Source: Catenulispora sp. GP43 | GTDB taxonomy: Bacteria > Actinomycetota > Actinomycetes > Streptomycetales > Catenulisporaceae | Reading direction: 5' to 3' | Assembly: GCF_041260665.1 (NCBI RefSeq) | Contig: NZ_JBGCCT010000030.1 | Coordinates: 62,001 to 126,000, forward strand | Length of the DNA stretch: 64,000 nt | Notes under the pieces: generated by a model | The model's input: the letters and a program-made list of their open reading frames with translations, nothing else | What the model was told of the DNA's origin: nothing | The model's database searches: none | Shown here: positions 34,336 through 42,562 of the stretch, one piece after another | Layout of the letters: each line of letters starts with the position of its first letter | Numbering within the stretch: position 1 is the stretch's first letter | Translations under genes and position numbers: made by a program

Positions 34336-35100
34336 TCAGTACCACCCGGTCGCGTCCACCACATCTTCCTCCGCCAGAGGCTCCCCCGGCCCGACTCCAG
34401 CCGTGATCGCCAGCCGCCTCCCCCGACTCCCCCGACTCCGCCGCCTCTCCACCTCGCGCCGGACCCACCCCGGAATCAGCGCCGCCGCCCCGCCGCCGAT
34501 CAGCAGCACGCCCGCCAGCGCCCGCGTCTTGCGCACCGGCACCACCGTCGTCGACGGCTGGACCAGCAGCTGTGTCCGGACCCTGTCGTTGGCGTCGACG
34601 CCGACCCGGTTCTGCAGGTCGTCCAGATCCGCGTTCAGCGCGCCGAGGAGGATCCGCAGGGACGACGCCGCCGCCGGCACGCTCGGTCCGTCCGCTGAGA
34701 TGTCCAGGCGCGGCAGCCAGTAGTAGGGCTCCTGCGTCGTCCCGCTGTTGCGCGGAGTCAGCGAGTACCCCGCCGACATGCCCTGCGCGTGCAGCTGTGC
34801 CGCGCTGGAATCGCTCGACAGTCCTTCGGCGATCAGTGCCGCGGTCGCCGCCAGCGAGGCCTTCTGGTCCGAGTACGGGTTCGGGTTGTCCTTCGCCTGC
34901 TCGAGCGAGGGTGCCTCCACCTCGACCACGGCCTGGGCACGGAAGCGGGGCGCCGGGTGGGTCGCGTAGTAGCCGCCGAGCATGGTCACGGCCAGGATCG
35001 GGGCCGCCAGCCATGACGCCCGCGCGCGCCGCCGTACCGCGTGCGCCAGGCCGGCGTCGCGCCGGTCCGGTGACGCCACGAGTTCGTCCCGCGCCCTCAC
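34336..35100 (-). CDS. Wzz-like chain-length/polysaccharide export regulator, short form
   Basis: The protein has 254 residues and a GTG start at 35100 with GGGGGA upstream. A transmembrane helix (SWLAAPILAVTMLGGYYATHP) near 25-45 and a second (ALAGVLLIGGGAAALIPGW) near 195-215 bracket an outside domain with coiled-coil-prone sequence. This is the plan of Wzz/polysaccharide copolymerase proteins without a kinase domain. A basic tail (RRREV, RRRSRG) follows. It is transcribed divergently from a second protein of the same plan, 228 bases away. Confidence 0.75.
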   Translation of the reverse strand: MRARDELVASPDRRDAGLAHAVRRRARASWLAAPILAVTMLGGYYATHPAPRFRAQAVVEVEAPSLEQAKDNPNPYSDQKASLAATAALIAEGLSSDSSAAQLHAQGMSAGYSLTPRNSGTTQEPYYWLPRLDISADGPSVPAAASSLRILLGALNADLDDLQNRVGVDANDRVRTQLLVQPSTTVVPVRKTRALAGVLLIGGGAAALIPGWVRREVERRRSRGSRGRRLAITAGVGPGEPLAEEDVVDATGWY

Positions 35101-35213
35101 AGCAGTCCCCCATCCGCTTGGCCGGGCGCCTGTTGGAGCGCCCGTGCCGACCCCCTCGATGATGCAGGGCGGGGCGCGGCGCCGGAACCCCGAAAATGGG
35201 GGGAGATCCCCAC

Positions 35214-35231
35214 ACGGACGAGCTCGTCCGT
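35214..35231. promoter_or_regulatory. 18-bp perfect palindrome in divergent promoter of the glycan cluster
   Basis: ACGGACGAGCTCGTCCGT is an uninterrupted palindrome 98 bases upstream of the rightward Wzz-like gene and 113 bases upstream of the leftward one. It is a likely dimeric-regulator operator controlling both. No nearby regulator gene is an obvious partner. Confidence 0.6.
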
Positions 35232-35328
35232 TTCCTTCCCCGTGATCTGATACGGCCCTATCATGGACCACCGTCGGGTTTCGTCTGGGATCCGGCGCGC
35301 GAGGCCGAACGCGAAACGTGGGGGGACC

Positions 35329-36294
35329 ATGGATCTCGGCACGATGCTGCGCGTCATGCTGCGGCGATGGTACGTGTCCATCCCCGCACTGTTGGTAGCC
35401 ATCGCCCTGCCCGCGGCGGCGTGGACGATGATCTCCTCGAAGTATCAGACCACGTCCACCATCAGCCTGCTCAACTCGCCGGCGGGGTCCAGCGCCGATC
35501 AGGGCACCGGCAACCCGTTCCTGGCGTTCAACAGTTCCCTGACACCGATGGCCGACTTCCTGGCGCGCCGGCTGAGTTCGGACCAGACGGCGACCGATCT
35601 GGCGGGCAAGGGTGTCACCGACGCGTTCTCCGCCGAGCTGGCGCCGAACGCCTCGGGGCCCTTCCTGACCATGACCATGACCGGCAAGGACCCGAACCTG
35701 GTCATGACCGAGCTGCAGACCTTCGACCAGTACGCGATCAGCGAGCTCGCGGTGATCCAGACCAGCACCACCTCCTCGCTGCCGGCCTCGACGCTGATCC
35801 GGGCGGTGGTCGTGGTCCCGCCGCAGAAGCCGACGACGTCGATGAAGTCGAAGTTCGAGGACGTGGCCGGGGCCGGCGTGTTCGGCCTGGCGATCCTGTT
35901 CCTGTCCGTGTTCGGCAGCGAGGCCGTGGCGCTGCGCCGGGCCCGTGAGCGGGCCGGCCAGCCGCGCCGCCGGTCCGGTTCCTCTGCCTCGCACGCGGGC
36001 TCGGGATCGGGCTTGGGATCGGGCGCCGGCACCACCGCCGGCGTCGGCGTCAGCAACGGCAACGGCAACGGCGTCGGCAACGGAACCCTGGCCCGCCGCG
36101 CCTCCGCCTCCGCCCCCGCCCCCGCCCCCGCCCCCGCCCTGTCGTCCGCAGCGCAGCTGCCGCACTACCGCGACTCCGAGTTCGACGCGGAGTTCGAGGC
36201 GGAGCACGAGGACGAGACCGAGCCGTGGATCGACATCGAGCCGCTCCCGCTCGAACACCTCGCGATCACCGATCGCGACCCGGGCCCGCGCTGA
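35329..36294 (+). CDS. Wzz-like polysaccharide copolymerase with long cytosolic tail
   Basis: The protein has 321 residues and ATG 35329 follows GGGGGGA. The N-terminus MDLGTMLRVMLRRWYVSIPALLVAIALPAAAW is the first transmembrane helix of the Wzz family. The second helix lies near 180-200 (AGAGVFGLAILFLSVFG). The outside domain is about 130 residues. The tail of 110 residues is basic, then Ala/Pro/Gly-rich, then acidic, and holds no Walker motif, so it is not a BY-kinase. It would set chain length or gate export. It starts the operon with the polymerase and flippase genes. Confidence 0.8.
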   Translation: MDLGTMLRVMLRRWYVSIPALLVAIALPAAAWTMISSKYQTTSTISLLNSPAGSSADQGTGNPFLAFNSSLTPMADFLARRLSSDQTATDLAGKGVTDAFSAELAPNASGPFLTMTMTGKDPNLVMTELQTFDQYAISELAVIQTSTTSSLPASTLIRAVVVVPPQKPTTSMKSKFEDVAGAGVFGLAILFLSVFGSEAVALRRARERAGQPRRRSGSSASHAGSGSGLGSGAGTTAGVGVSNGNGNGVGNGTLARRASASAPAPAPAPALSSAAQLPHYRDSEFDAEFEAEHEDETEPWIDIEPLPLEHLAITDRDPGPR

Positions 36295-36307
36295 GGAGGC
36301 CCGAGAA

Positions 36308-37753
36308 GTGAGCGCTCCGGCGCCCCCGCGACCCCGCCGCCGGACCGCCGGGGACTCCTCCGGCAGCTCGGCCGGCGACACCGCCGGCCACCGCCGGCTC
36401 CCGGCCCTGTCCCGGCACCGCGACCCCGCGGTCCTGCACGCGAAGCCGTCCCGCTGGGACGCCACCTCGGTCCTGACCGTCTACGCCACCCTGGTGATGC
36501 TGGCCCCGGCCACCCAGACGGTGGCCAACCTCGGCGCCCTGGGCGCCCCGGCGACCGTCTTCTCGGTGCTGGCGTTCCTGTGGTTCCTGGCCGGGCGCCT
36601 CACCGGCCGCCTCAGCGTCGACCCCGGATCGGGCTCGGTGCGCAAGGCGATGTGCGTCCTGGCCTCCGCCTTCACCATCTCCTACATCACGCTGGCGGGC
36701 CGCTCGGCCAGCACCCTGGAGACCCAGGCCGCCGACCGGGCCCTGATCCTCATGCTGATCTGGTGCGGCCTGGTGGTCGTGGCCTCCGCGGGGATCACCG
36801 ACCGGGCCCGCCTGGAGACGCTGCTGCGCCGCCTGGTCCTGCTCGGCACGATCGTGGCCGTGATCGGCATCTTCGAGTTCTTCTCCGGCTGGCAGTTCAC
36901 CGAGCACATCGTCATCCCGGGGCTGGCCACCAACGTCGACCCGGCCGCCACCGGCGCCCGCGGCGGCCACCTGCGCGCGCAGGCCACCACCACCCAGCCG
37001 CTGGAGTTCGGCGCGGTGATCGCCGTCCACCTGCCCTTCGCGCTCCAGCAGGCCGGCGACGCCTCGAAGTGGGGCCCGGGGCTGCGGGACAAGCTGCGCC
37101 GCTACGGCCCGGTGACCGTCATGGTCATCAGCCTGCCGATGACGGTGTCCCGCACCGCGATCATCGGCCTGGTCGTGGTGATGGCGGTGCTGATGCCCTC
37201 CTGGCCCAAGCACCGCCGGCGTCCGGCATACCTGATATCGCTGGTCGGCGCGGCGGCGGTCCGGGTCCTCGTCCCGGGGCTGCTCGGCACGATCCTGGTG
37301 CTGTTCTCCTCGGCCTCCGGCAACTCCGACAACAGCTCGCAGGCCCGCACGAAGGACTACGCGGGCGTCACGCCGTACATCAAACAACGGCCGTGGTTCG
37401 GCCGCGGCCCGTCCACGTTCATCCCGAGCCTCTACCGCTACACCGACAACTACTACCTGCTGGCCCTGGTCGAGGTCGGCATCGTCGGCGTCCTGGCGGT
37501 CCTGGTCGTCTACTTCACCGGGATCCGCGCCGGCCGGCTCGGCCGCAGGCTGAGCGTGGACGAGCCGTACCGCGACCTCGGCCAGTGCTTCGCCGCGACG
37601 TTCGCGGTGATGTTCTTCATCAGCGCCACCTTCGACACACTCAGCTTCCCGATGCTCAGCGGGTTGCTCTTCCTCTTGTTCGGTTGTTCGGGTGCTTATT
37701 TAGGCATCGCCCGGTCGGAAGCCGCCGCCAGAGCTCAGACAGGTGCCCCATGA
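36308..37753 (+). CDS. O-antigen ligase/polymerase (Wzy-like) membrane protein
   Basis: The protein has 481 residues and a GTG start at 36308 with GAGGAGG upstream. After a 50-residue basic head there are about ten to twelve membrane helices. The large outside loop contains HLRAQATTTQPLEFG. The late motif PWFGRGPSTF is typical of the Wzy_C/O-antigen-ligase family. It would polymerise or ligate lipid-linked repeat units outside the membrane. The stop overlaps the flippase start (ATGA), so the two are translationally coupled. Confidence 0.85.
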   Translation: MSAPAPPRPRRRTAGDSSGSSAGDTAGHRRLPALSRHRDPAVLHAKPSRWDATSVLTVYATLVMLAPATQTVANLGALGAPATVFSVLAFLWFLAGRLTGRLSVDPGSGSVRKAMCVLASAFTISYITLAGRSASTLETQAADRALILMLIWCGLVVVASAGITDRARLETLLRRLVLLGTIVAVIGIFEFFSGWQFTEHIVIPGLATNVDPAATGARGGHLRAQATTTQPLEFGAVIAVHLPFALQQAGDASKWGPGLRDKLRRYGPVTVMVISLPMTVSRTAIIGLVVVMAVLMPSWPKHRRRPAYLISLVGAAAVRVLVPGLLGTILVLFSSASGNSDNSSQARTKDYAGVTPYIKQRPWFGRGPSTFIPSLYRYTDNYYLLALVEVGIVGVLAVLVVYFTGIRAGRLGRRLSVDEPYRDLGQCFAATFAVMFFISATFDTLSFPMLSGLLFLLFGCSGAYLGIARSEAAARAQTGAP

Positions 37754-39360
37754 GCCAGTCGCAAGTCGCCCCGGACGCCGGTTCGGAACCCGGGGGTTCG
37801 GAACCCGCTGGTTCGGAGACCGCCGGTTCCGAACCCGCTGCTCCGGAATCGCTCGGCGACCGTGTCCGCTCCGCCGCCAAGTGGAGCCTTATCAATACCC
37901 TGCTGATCCGCATCGGCACGTTCGCGACGGGCGTGATCCTGGCCCGCGGCGCGCTGACGCCCCGAGACTGGGGGTTGTACGCGGTCGGCGGCGTCGCGCA
38001 GGCGGTGCTGCTGTCGTTCAACGAGCTGGGCGTCAGCCTGGCCGTGGTGCGCTGGGACCGCGACCCGCGCTCGTTCGCGCCGACGGTCGTCACCCTGGCG
38101 ACGGCCTCCAGCACGCTGCTGTACGTCGGGCTGTGGTTCCTGGCCCACGACATCGCGGTCATGCTCGGCTCCCCCGACGCCACCGGCGTGCTGCGGATCC
38201 TGTGCTTCGCCGTGGTCGTCGACGGCGTGGCCTGCGTCCCGAACGCGGTGCTGATGCGCGAGTTCCGGCAGCGGGCGCGCCTGACGATCGACCTGCTGAC
38301 GTTCGTCGTGAGCTCCGGCCTCACCCTGCTGCTGGCGTTCCGCGGCTGGGGCGCGTCCAGCTTCGCCTGGGGCGGCGTGGCCGGCGTCATGGTCGCGCTG
38401 ATCGGCTGCGGCATCGCGGCCCCCGGCTACCTGCGGCCCGGCTGGGACCGCAAGGTGGCGCGCGAACTCGTCCACTACGGCGCGCCGCTGGCCGGAGCCA
38501 GCCTGTTCGTCCTGGCGACGATGAACACCGACAGCGCCGTCGTCGGCGCCACGCTCGGCCCGGTGGCGCTGGGCCTGTACCGGGTCGCGTTCACGATGTC
38601 GAGCTGGCCGGTCCGCGCCATCTCCGAGACCGCGCGCCGGGTCTCCTTCGCGGGCTTCTCCCGCGCCGCGGTCTCCGAGCAGACCCTCACCGACGGCTTC
38701 ACCGGCGGCCTGTCGCCCCTGCTGATCGCCTCGGTCCCGGCCTGCGCGCTGCTCGCGGCCCTGCCGGGACCGATCATCCGCTCGGTCTACGGCGACCAGT
38801 GGACCGGCGCCGCGGGAGCCCTGCGCTATCTGGCGATCCTCGGCCTGCTGCGGATCGTCTTCGAGCTCTGCTACGACTTCCTGGTCGCCGCCGGCCGCTC
38901 CCGGGCGCTGCTGACGGTCCAGGCCCTCTGGCTCGCCGCCCTGATCCCGGCCCTCATCATCGGGGCGCACCGCAACGGCATCAGCGGCGTCGGCGCGGGT
39001 CACATCGTCGTCGCCGCCGCGCTCATCGCGCCGGCCTACCTCCTGACGCTGCGCGCCGTCGGCATCCACCCCCTGCGCATCGCCGCGGTCACGTGGCGCC
39101 CGCTGCTCGGCGGCGCGGCGGTGGTGGCCGTGGCCGTCGCGGTGAACCACGTCGCCGGAGACTCCGACGCCGGACTCGCCGGCGCGAGCCTGGTCGCGAT
39201 GGCCGCGTACGTGCCGATCGCGGTGCCGGCATCAGTGATGCGGCAGGTGTCGGGGACGGTGGCGTCGCGGTTCGGCCGGATCGGCAGGCGCCGCAAGCCC
39301 ATTGCGCCGCCGATCGTCGTCGACGAACGGCTCGCTTCGGGGGAGTCCGCCTCGGCCTGA
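37750..39360 (+). CDS. Wzx-type flippase (MOP/MATE superfamily)
   Basis: The protein has 536 residues. The first 35 residues contain repeats of GSEPAG/GSETAG encoded by 15-bp tandem repeats at about 37778-37845. The rest has about fourteen membrane helices, with the lipopolysaccharide-biosynthesis start AAKWSLINTLLIRIGTFATGVILARGALTPRDWGLYAVG. It also has GPVALGLYRVAF, common in flippases. It moves undecaprenyl-linked oligosaccharide across the membrane for the polymerase encoded just before it. Confidence 0.88.
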   Translation: MSQSQVAPDAGSEPGGSEPAGSETAGSEPAAPESLGDRVRSAAKWSLINTLLIRIGTFATGVILARGALTPRDWGLYAVGGVAQAVLLSFNELGVSLAVVRWDRDPRSFAPTVVTLATASSTLLYVGLWFLAHDIAVMLGSPDATGVLRILCFAVVVDGVACVPNAVLMREFRQRARLTIDLLTFVVSSGLTLLLAFRGWGASSFAWGGVAGVMVALIGCGIAAPGYLRPGWDRKVARELVHYGAPLAGASLFVLATMNTDSAVVGATLGPVALGLYRVAFTMSSWPVRAISETARRVSFAGFSRAAVSEQTLTDGFTGGLSPLLIASVPACALLAALPGPIIRSVYGDQWTGAAGALRYLAILGLLRIVFELCYDFLVAAGRSRALLTVQALWLAALIPALIIGAHRNGISGVGAGHIVVAAALIAPAYLLTLRAVGIHPLRIAAVTWRPLLGGAAVVAVAVAVNHVAGDSDAGLAGASLVAMAAYVPIAVPASVMRQVSGTVASRFGRIGRRRKPIAPPIVVDERLASGESASA

Positions 39361-39385
39361 CAAACGCGATCGTCTTCGAACTCTG

Positions 39386-39433
39386 TTGCCAGCTCGCGCA
39401 CAGAGACGTAGCGTCCTGAACATGAGTGTTCAG
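39386..39433 (+). promoter_or_regulatory. Leaderless promoter and overlapping operator of the TetR/P450 operon
   Basis: TTGCCA (39386-39391), 17 bases, then TAGCGT (39409-39414) form a plausible vegetative promoter. Its start point would fall at or next to the ATG (39422). CTGAAC-ATGAGT-GTTCAG (39416-39433) is a perfect 6+6 inverted repeat spanning the start codon. No ribosome site precedes the ATG. This suggests a leaderless mRNA under autorepression. Confidence 0.6.
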
Positions 39434-40015
39434 TCTGGCGCCTTGAGCCGATCCCGCCGCGCCGTGAAACGGCCCCTGCTCGACGTGGTGGCCGAAGTCC
39501 TCCTGGCGCAGCCCGGCGCCTCGCTCGCCGAGGTGGCCGAGGCCGCCGGGATCAGTCGCACCACGCTCCACAAGCACTACGCGACGAGGGACGAGCTGGT
39601 ACGCGCGGTCGGCGTGCGAGCCACGGACATCTGGGAGCAGGCGGTCGACCGGGTCGCGGACAAGCCCGGCACGGAGGCGGGCCTGCGAGAGTTGCTCGCC
39701 GCCATGATCGAGAGCGGGCCGCAGCTGGCGTTCCTGTGGCGCAACCCCGTCCTCGACGGTGATCACGAACTCATTCAGCGCTACATCGACGTCGAGAACC
39801 GCTGCCTGGCGGTCCTGGATCGCGCGCGCAAGCAAGGCCTGCTCGCCGCCTCCACGCCCGACTGGTGGCTGCTGCAGACCATGCACGCGCTCGTCTACAC
39901 CGCGGCGGAGGCTGTGCACGACGGAAAGCTGGCGCCGCTCGACGCGCCTGATCTCGCGCTCAGAACGCTGCTGCACGGACTGGGTGCGCGGGGCGTGCAG
40001 GAGGCGTCGGCATGA
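39422..40015 (+). CDS. TetR-family regulator
   Basis: The protein has 197 residues. The N-terminal helix-turn-helix reads ASLAEVAEAAGISRTTLHKHYATRDELVRAV, the classic TetR pattern. The helical C-terminal ligand domain includes PDWWLLQTMHALVYTAAEAV. The start codon lies within a palindrome, so autorepression is likely. The stop overlaps the P450 start (ATGA), so this regulator probably controls the P450 in response to its substrate or product. Confidence 0.92.
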   Translation: MSVQSGALSRSRRAVKRPLLDVVAEVLLAQPGASLAEVAEAAGISRTTLHKHYATRDELVRAVGVRATDIWEQAVDRVADKPGTEAGLRELLAAMIESGPQLAFLWRNPVLDGDHELIQRYIDVENRCLAVLDRARKQGLLAASTPDWWLLQTMHALVYTAAEAVHDGKLAPLDAPDLALRTLLHGLGARGVQEASA

Positions 40016-41241
40016 GCAGGCTCACGCAGACAGCCGGATTCGTCGCATCGCTCTACACACAGCGTGCCTTCACCCACTATCTGGCCTACGTACGACACGA
40101 GCCGATGGCGCAGCTCGCCACCCGCAAAGGCAGCCAGGACCCGTACGCGATCTACCGGCAGATGCAGCAGAACGGGCCGCTCTACCTGACGGCGCGCGGC
40201 AACTGGTCCACGGCGAGCCACCGGGTGTGCAACGCGGTACTGCGCGACCGGAAGTTCGGCGTCATGCAGGACGAGTACCTGGACCTGTCGTTCCTCGGCA
40301 TGAACCCGCCGAACCACACCAGACTGCGCCGCCTGGCACAGCCCGCCTTCAGCCCGAAGACCCTCCCGGCCTTCCGCGACCGCATCGAGAACACGGTCGC
40401 GGACCTCCTCGACCGCGCGACGTCCCGCGGCGGCAGCTTCGACCTCGTCACCGATTTCGCCGCGCCGCTCCCGATCAGCGTCATCACCGAACTCCTCGGC
40501 ATCCCCGACGCCGACAGCCGCGAGTTCGCCGAACACGGCGCCGTCGTCGGCGGCGCACTCGACGGGGTCAACTCGCTGCGCCAAGCGGCACGCTTCCAAG
40601 CCGCACAGGCAGCGCTGCACACCCTGTTCGAGAACGTCTTCGAGCTCCGCCGCCGCGAACCGGCCGACGACCTGATCAGCCGCCTGCTGGCGGCCGAAGG
40701 CGACCAGCTCCAGCCGAGCGAGCTGGAACCGATGGTCTTCCTGCTCCTGATCGCCGGCTTCGAGACGACGGTCAACGTCATCGGCAACTGCGTCCTGGCC
40801 CTGCTGCGCAACCCGGAACAGTGGGAAGCCCTCCGCGCGGACCCCGAACGCCTGGCCCCCCAAGCGGTCGAGGAGGCACTCCGCTACGACCCACCGGTTC
40901 AGGGCACCAGCCGCATCGCCCTGGAGGACGCGGAACTCGAAGGGCGGCACGTCCGCCGAGGACAGACCGTCTTCACCATGATCGGCGGCGCCGGCCGCGA
41001 CCCCGAGGTCTACGACCACCCGGACACCTTCGACATCGAACGCCCCAACCCCGCCGAACACCTGGCCTTCTCCAGTGGCATCCACTACTGCGTGGGGCAA
41101 CCGCTGGCCCGCATGGAGCTGACCATCGCCATCCAGATGCTGGCGGAGCGCATGCCGAAGCTTCGGCTCGCCGGGCCGGTGCGGCGGCGGAGGACGACGA
41201 CGATCAGGGGGTTGCAGCGGTTGGTGGTGAGTGCGGACTGA
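40012..41241 (+). CDS. Cytochrome P450
   Basis: The protein has 409 residues, of the soluble bacterial class. It has AGFETT in the I helix, EEALR as the ExxR motif and FSSGIHYCVG as the heme loop with C360 as ligand. NPPNHTRLRRLAQPAFSP is the usual C-helix region. The substrate cannot be told from the sequence. No ferredoxin or reductase gene is adjacent, so electron partners come from elsewhere. It is coupled to its TetR gene. Its place in a glycan cluster is unusual; a modification of a lipid or side chain is possible but unproven. Confidence 0.95.
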   Translation: MSRLTQTAGFVASLYTQRAFTHYLAYVRHEPMAQLATRKGSQDPYAIYRQMQQNGPLYLTARGNWSTASHRVCNAVLRDRKFGVMQDEYLDLSFLGMNPPNHTRLRRLAQPAFSPKTLPAFRDRIENTVADLLDRATSRGGSFDLVTDFAAPLPISVITELLGIPDADSREFAEHGAVVGGALDGVNSLRQAARFQAAQAALHTLFENVFELRRREPADDLISRLLAAEGDQLQPSELEPMVFLLLIAGFETTVNVIGNCVLALLRNPEQWEALRADPERLAPQAVEEALRYDPPVQGTSRIALEDAELEGRHVRRGQTVFTMIGGAGRDPEVYDHPDTFDIERPNPAEHLAFSSGIHYCVGQPLARMELTIAIQMLAERMPKLRLAGPVRRRRTTTIRGLQRLVVSAD

Positions 41242-41253
41242 CTCTCCGGCGAG

Positions 41254-41307
41254 CGGTGGGGGCGGTGGGGGCAGTGGGGGCGGTGGGGGCGGTGGGGGCG
41301 GTGGGGG
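41254..41307. repeat. Six 9-bp G-rich tandem repeats (CGGTGGGGG)
   Basis: The unit CGGTGGGGG is repeated six times, with one CAGTGGGGG variant. It lies between the stops of the P450 gene (rightward) and a glycosyltransferase gene (leftward). Runs of five G every nine bases can form G-quadruplexes on the plus strand, and copy number may vary. The rest of 41242-41406 is low-complexity CACCAG repeats without a gene. Confidence 0.85.
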
Positions 41308-41406
41308 CGGTTGCAGCGTGGTGCCATCCGACCGCACCGCCAGCCTCCGGCACCGGCACCAGCACCAGCACCAGCACCGCCACCAGCCGCGAGGCGCTCC
41401 TATCCC

Positions 41407-42462
41407 CTACCACCCCCGCCGCCGCCAAGACTGCCACCACACCCACTCCCGCCCCCGGTTCACCGCCGCGCTCACCACCAGCGGCCGCAGGTACGGCATA
41501 GCCCGCTCCCCGACCGTCCGCCGCACCCGCAAGCCCGCGTACTCCGGCAGCCGCCGGTACTCCGGCCAGCAGTCCTCGGCGAAGGCGATCAGCTCCGTCA
41601 CCGGAACCGTCCCCGTCAGCCCCTTGTCGTACGCGCGCACCGCTCGTCGCAGCGCCTGCCGGGCCAGCTTCCGGCGCATCTCCGCGGCCCAGGCGTCCGC
41701 GTCCGGCAGTGCGTCGCCGCACTTCACCAGGACCGACTCGAAGGCAGCACGGCGTTGGCGCAGGTCGTCGAGCTGGCCGCCGAAGTCGACCGTCGACATG
41801 TTCGCGCCGTGGCGGCGGTAGTACGCCTGGTCCGCGCCGCGGATGTGGCCGACGCCGGCCACCGAGGCGGCGCGCATCCACATCTCGATGTCGCCGGAGT
41901 GCGGGAGCGCCGGGTCATAGCCGCCGATGCGCTTCTGGACCGAGGTGCGCATCACCACCTCCGGGGACGTGATGCAGCCCTCCGCTGTGCGGAACCGGCG
42001 CCGCAGCCACCACAGTCCGGGCCGCACCGCCCACTCGCCGCTGCGCCAGTCCGCCCCGCGCGCCGGCGGCAGCGACGAGCCGTCCTGGAAGGTCAGCGGG
42101 TGCCCGTACACGAAGCCGACCGAGGGGTGCGCGTCCAGCAGTGCCGTCGCGCGCACCAGGGCTCCCGGGGTCAGCCGGTCGTCTGCCGACAGCAGGACGC
42201 TGTAGTCCCCGTCGGCCCAGTCCAACAGTCCTTCGTTGTACGTCGCGATGTGGCCCCGGTTCACCTCGTGGACCGCCACCGAGATGCGCGGGTCCGCCGC
42301 CGCCAGTTCCCGCGCCTTGTCCGCCGAGTCGTCGGGCGAGCAGTCGTCGATGATCAGGACCCGTACGTCGACGCCGGGCTGCTCGTCCAGCACGCTGCGC
42401 ACGCAGTCGGCCAAGAAGTGCCCGTACCGATAGCACGGGATCACGACGCTGACACTGCCCAT
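41407..42462 (-). CDS. Family 2 glycosyltransferase
   Basis: The protein has 351 residues. The GT-A start is SVSVVIPCYRYGHFLADCVRSVL, followed by LIIDDCSPDDS and the metal-binding region LLSADDRLTPGAL. GGYDPALPHSGDIEMWMR supplies the acceptor-side ED-type acidic motif. The C-terminal 120 residues are helical and basic and may bind the membrane. It would add a sugar from a nucleotide donor to the lipid-linked repeat unit. It lies downstream of the large secreted protein gene, separated by a terminator hairpin. Confidence 0.9.
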   Translation of the reverse strand: MGSVSVVIPCYRYGHFLADCVRSVLDEQPGVDVRVLIIDDCSPDDSADKARELAAADPRISVAVHEVNRGHIATYNEGLLDWADGDYSVLLSADDRLTPGALVRATALLDAHPSVGFVYGHPLTFQDGSSLPPARGADWRSGEWAVRPGLWWLRRRFRTAEGCITSPEVVMRTSVQKRIGGYDPALPHSGDIEMWMRAASVAGVGHIRGADQAYYRRHGANMSTVDFGGQLDDLRQRRAAFESVLVKCGDALPDADAWAAEMRRKLARQALRRAVRAYDKGLTGTVPVTELIAFAEDCWPEYRRLPEYAGLRVRRTVGERAMPYLRPLVVSAAVNRGREWVWWQSWRRRGW

Positions 42463-42511
42463 AACACTCCGCCCGATTCACAGAAACTGAAACACGACTA
42501 GCGAACAAGCA

Positions 42512-42556
42512 GCCGGCCGAGCCCTGCGCGCAACCGCGACGCGCGACCCGGCCGGC
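42512..42556 (-). terminator. Large hairpin after the secreted dimethylformamidase-like gene
   Basis: GCCGGCCG (42512-42519) pairs with CGGCCGGC (42549-42556). An inner stem GCGCG (42526-42530)/CGCGC (42540-42544) closes a nine-base loop. It begins six bases after the leftward stop at 42563. The GT gene beyond would need read-through or its own promoter in 42463-42511. Confidence 0.7.
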
Positions 42557-42562
42557 CACCTC

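Noticed and set aside
36580-37749. Long upstream extension of the flippase frame.
   Set aside because: It overlaps the polymerase gene in another frame and has no membrane helices. The real start is the ATGA overlap at 37750.
41231-41821. Gly-rich frame across the G repeats.
   Set aside because: It runs from the P450 end into the antisense of a glycosyltransferase gene and reflects the 9-bp repeat only.
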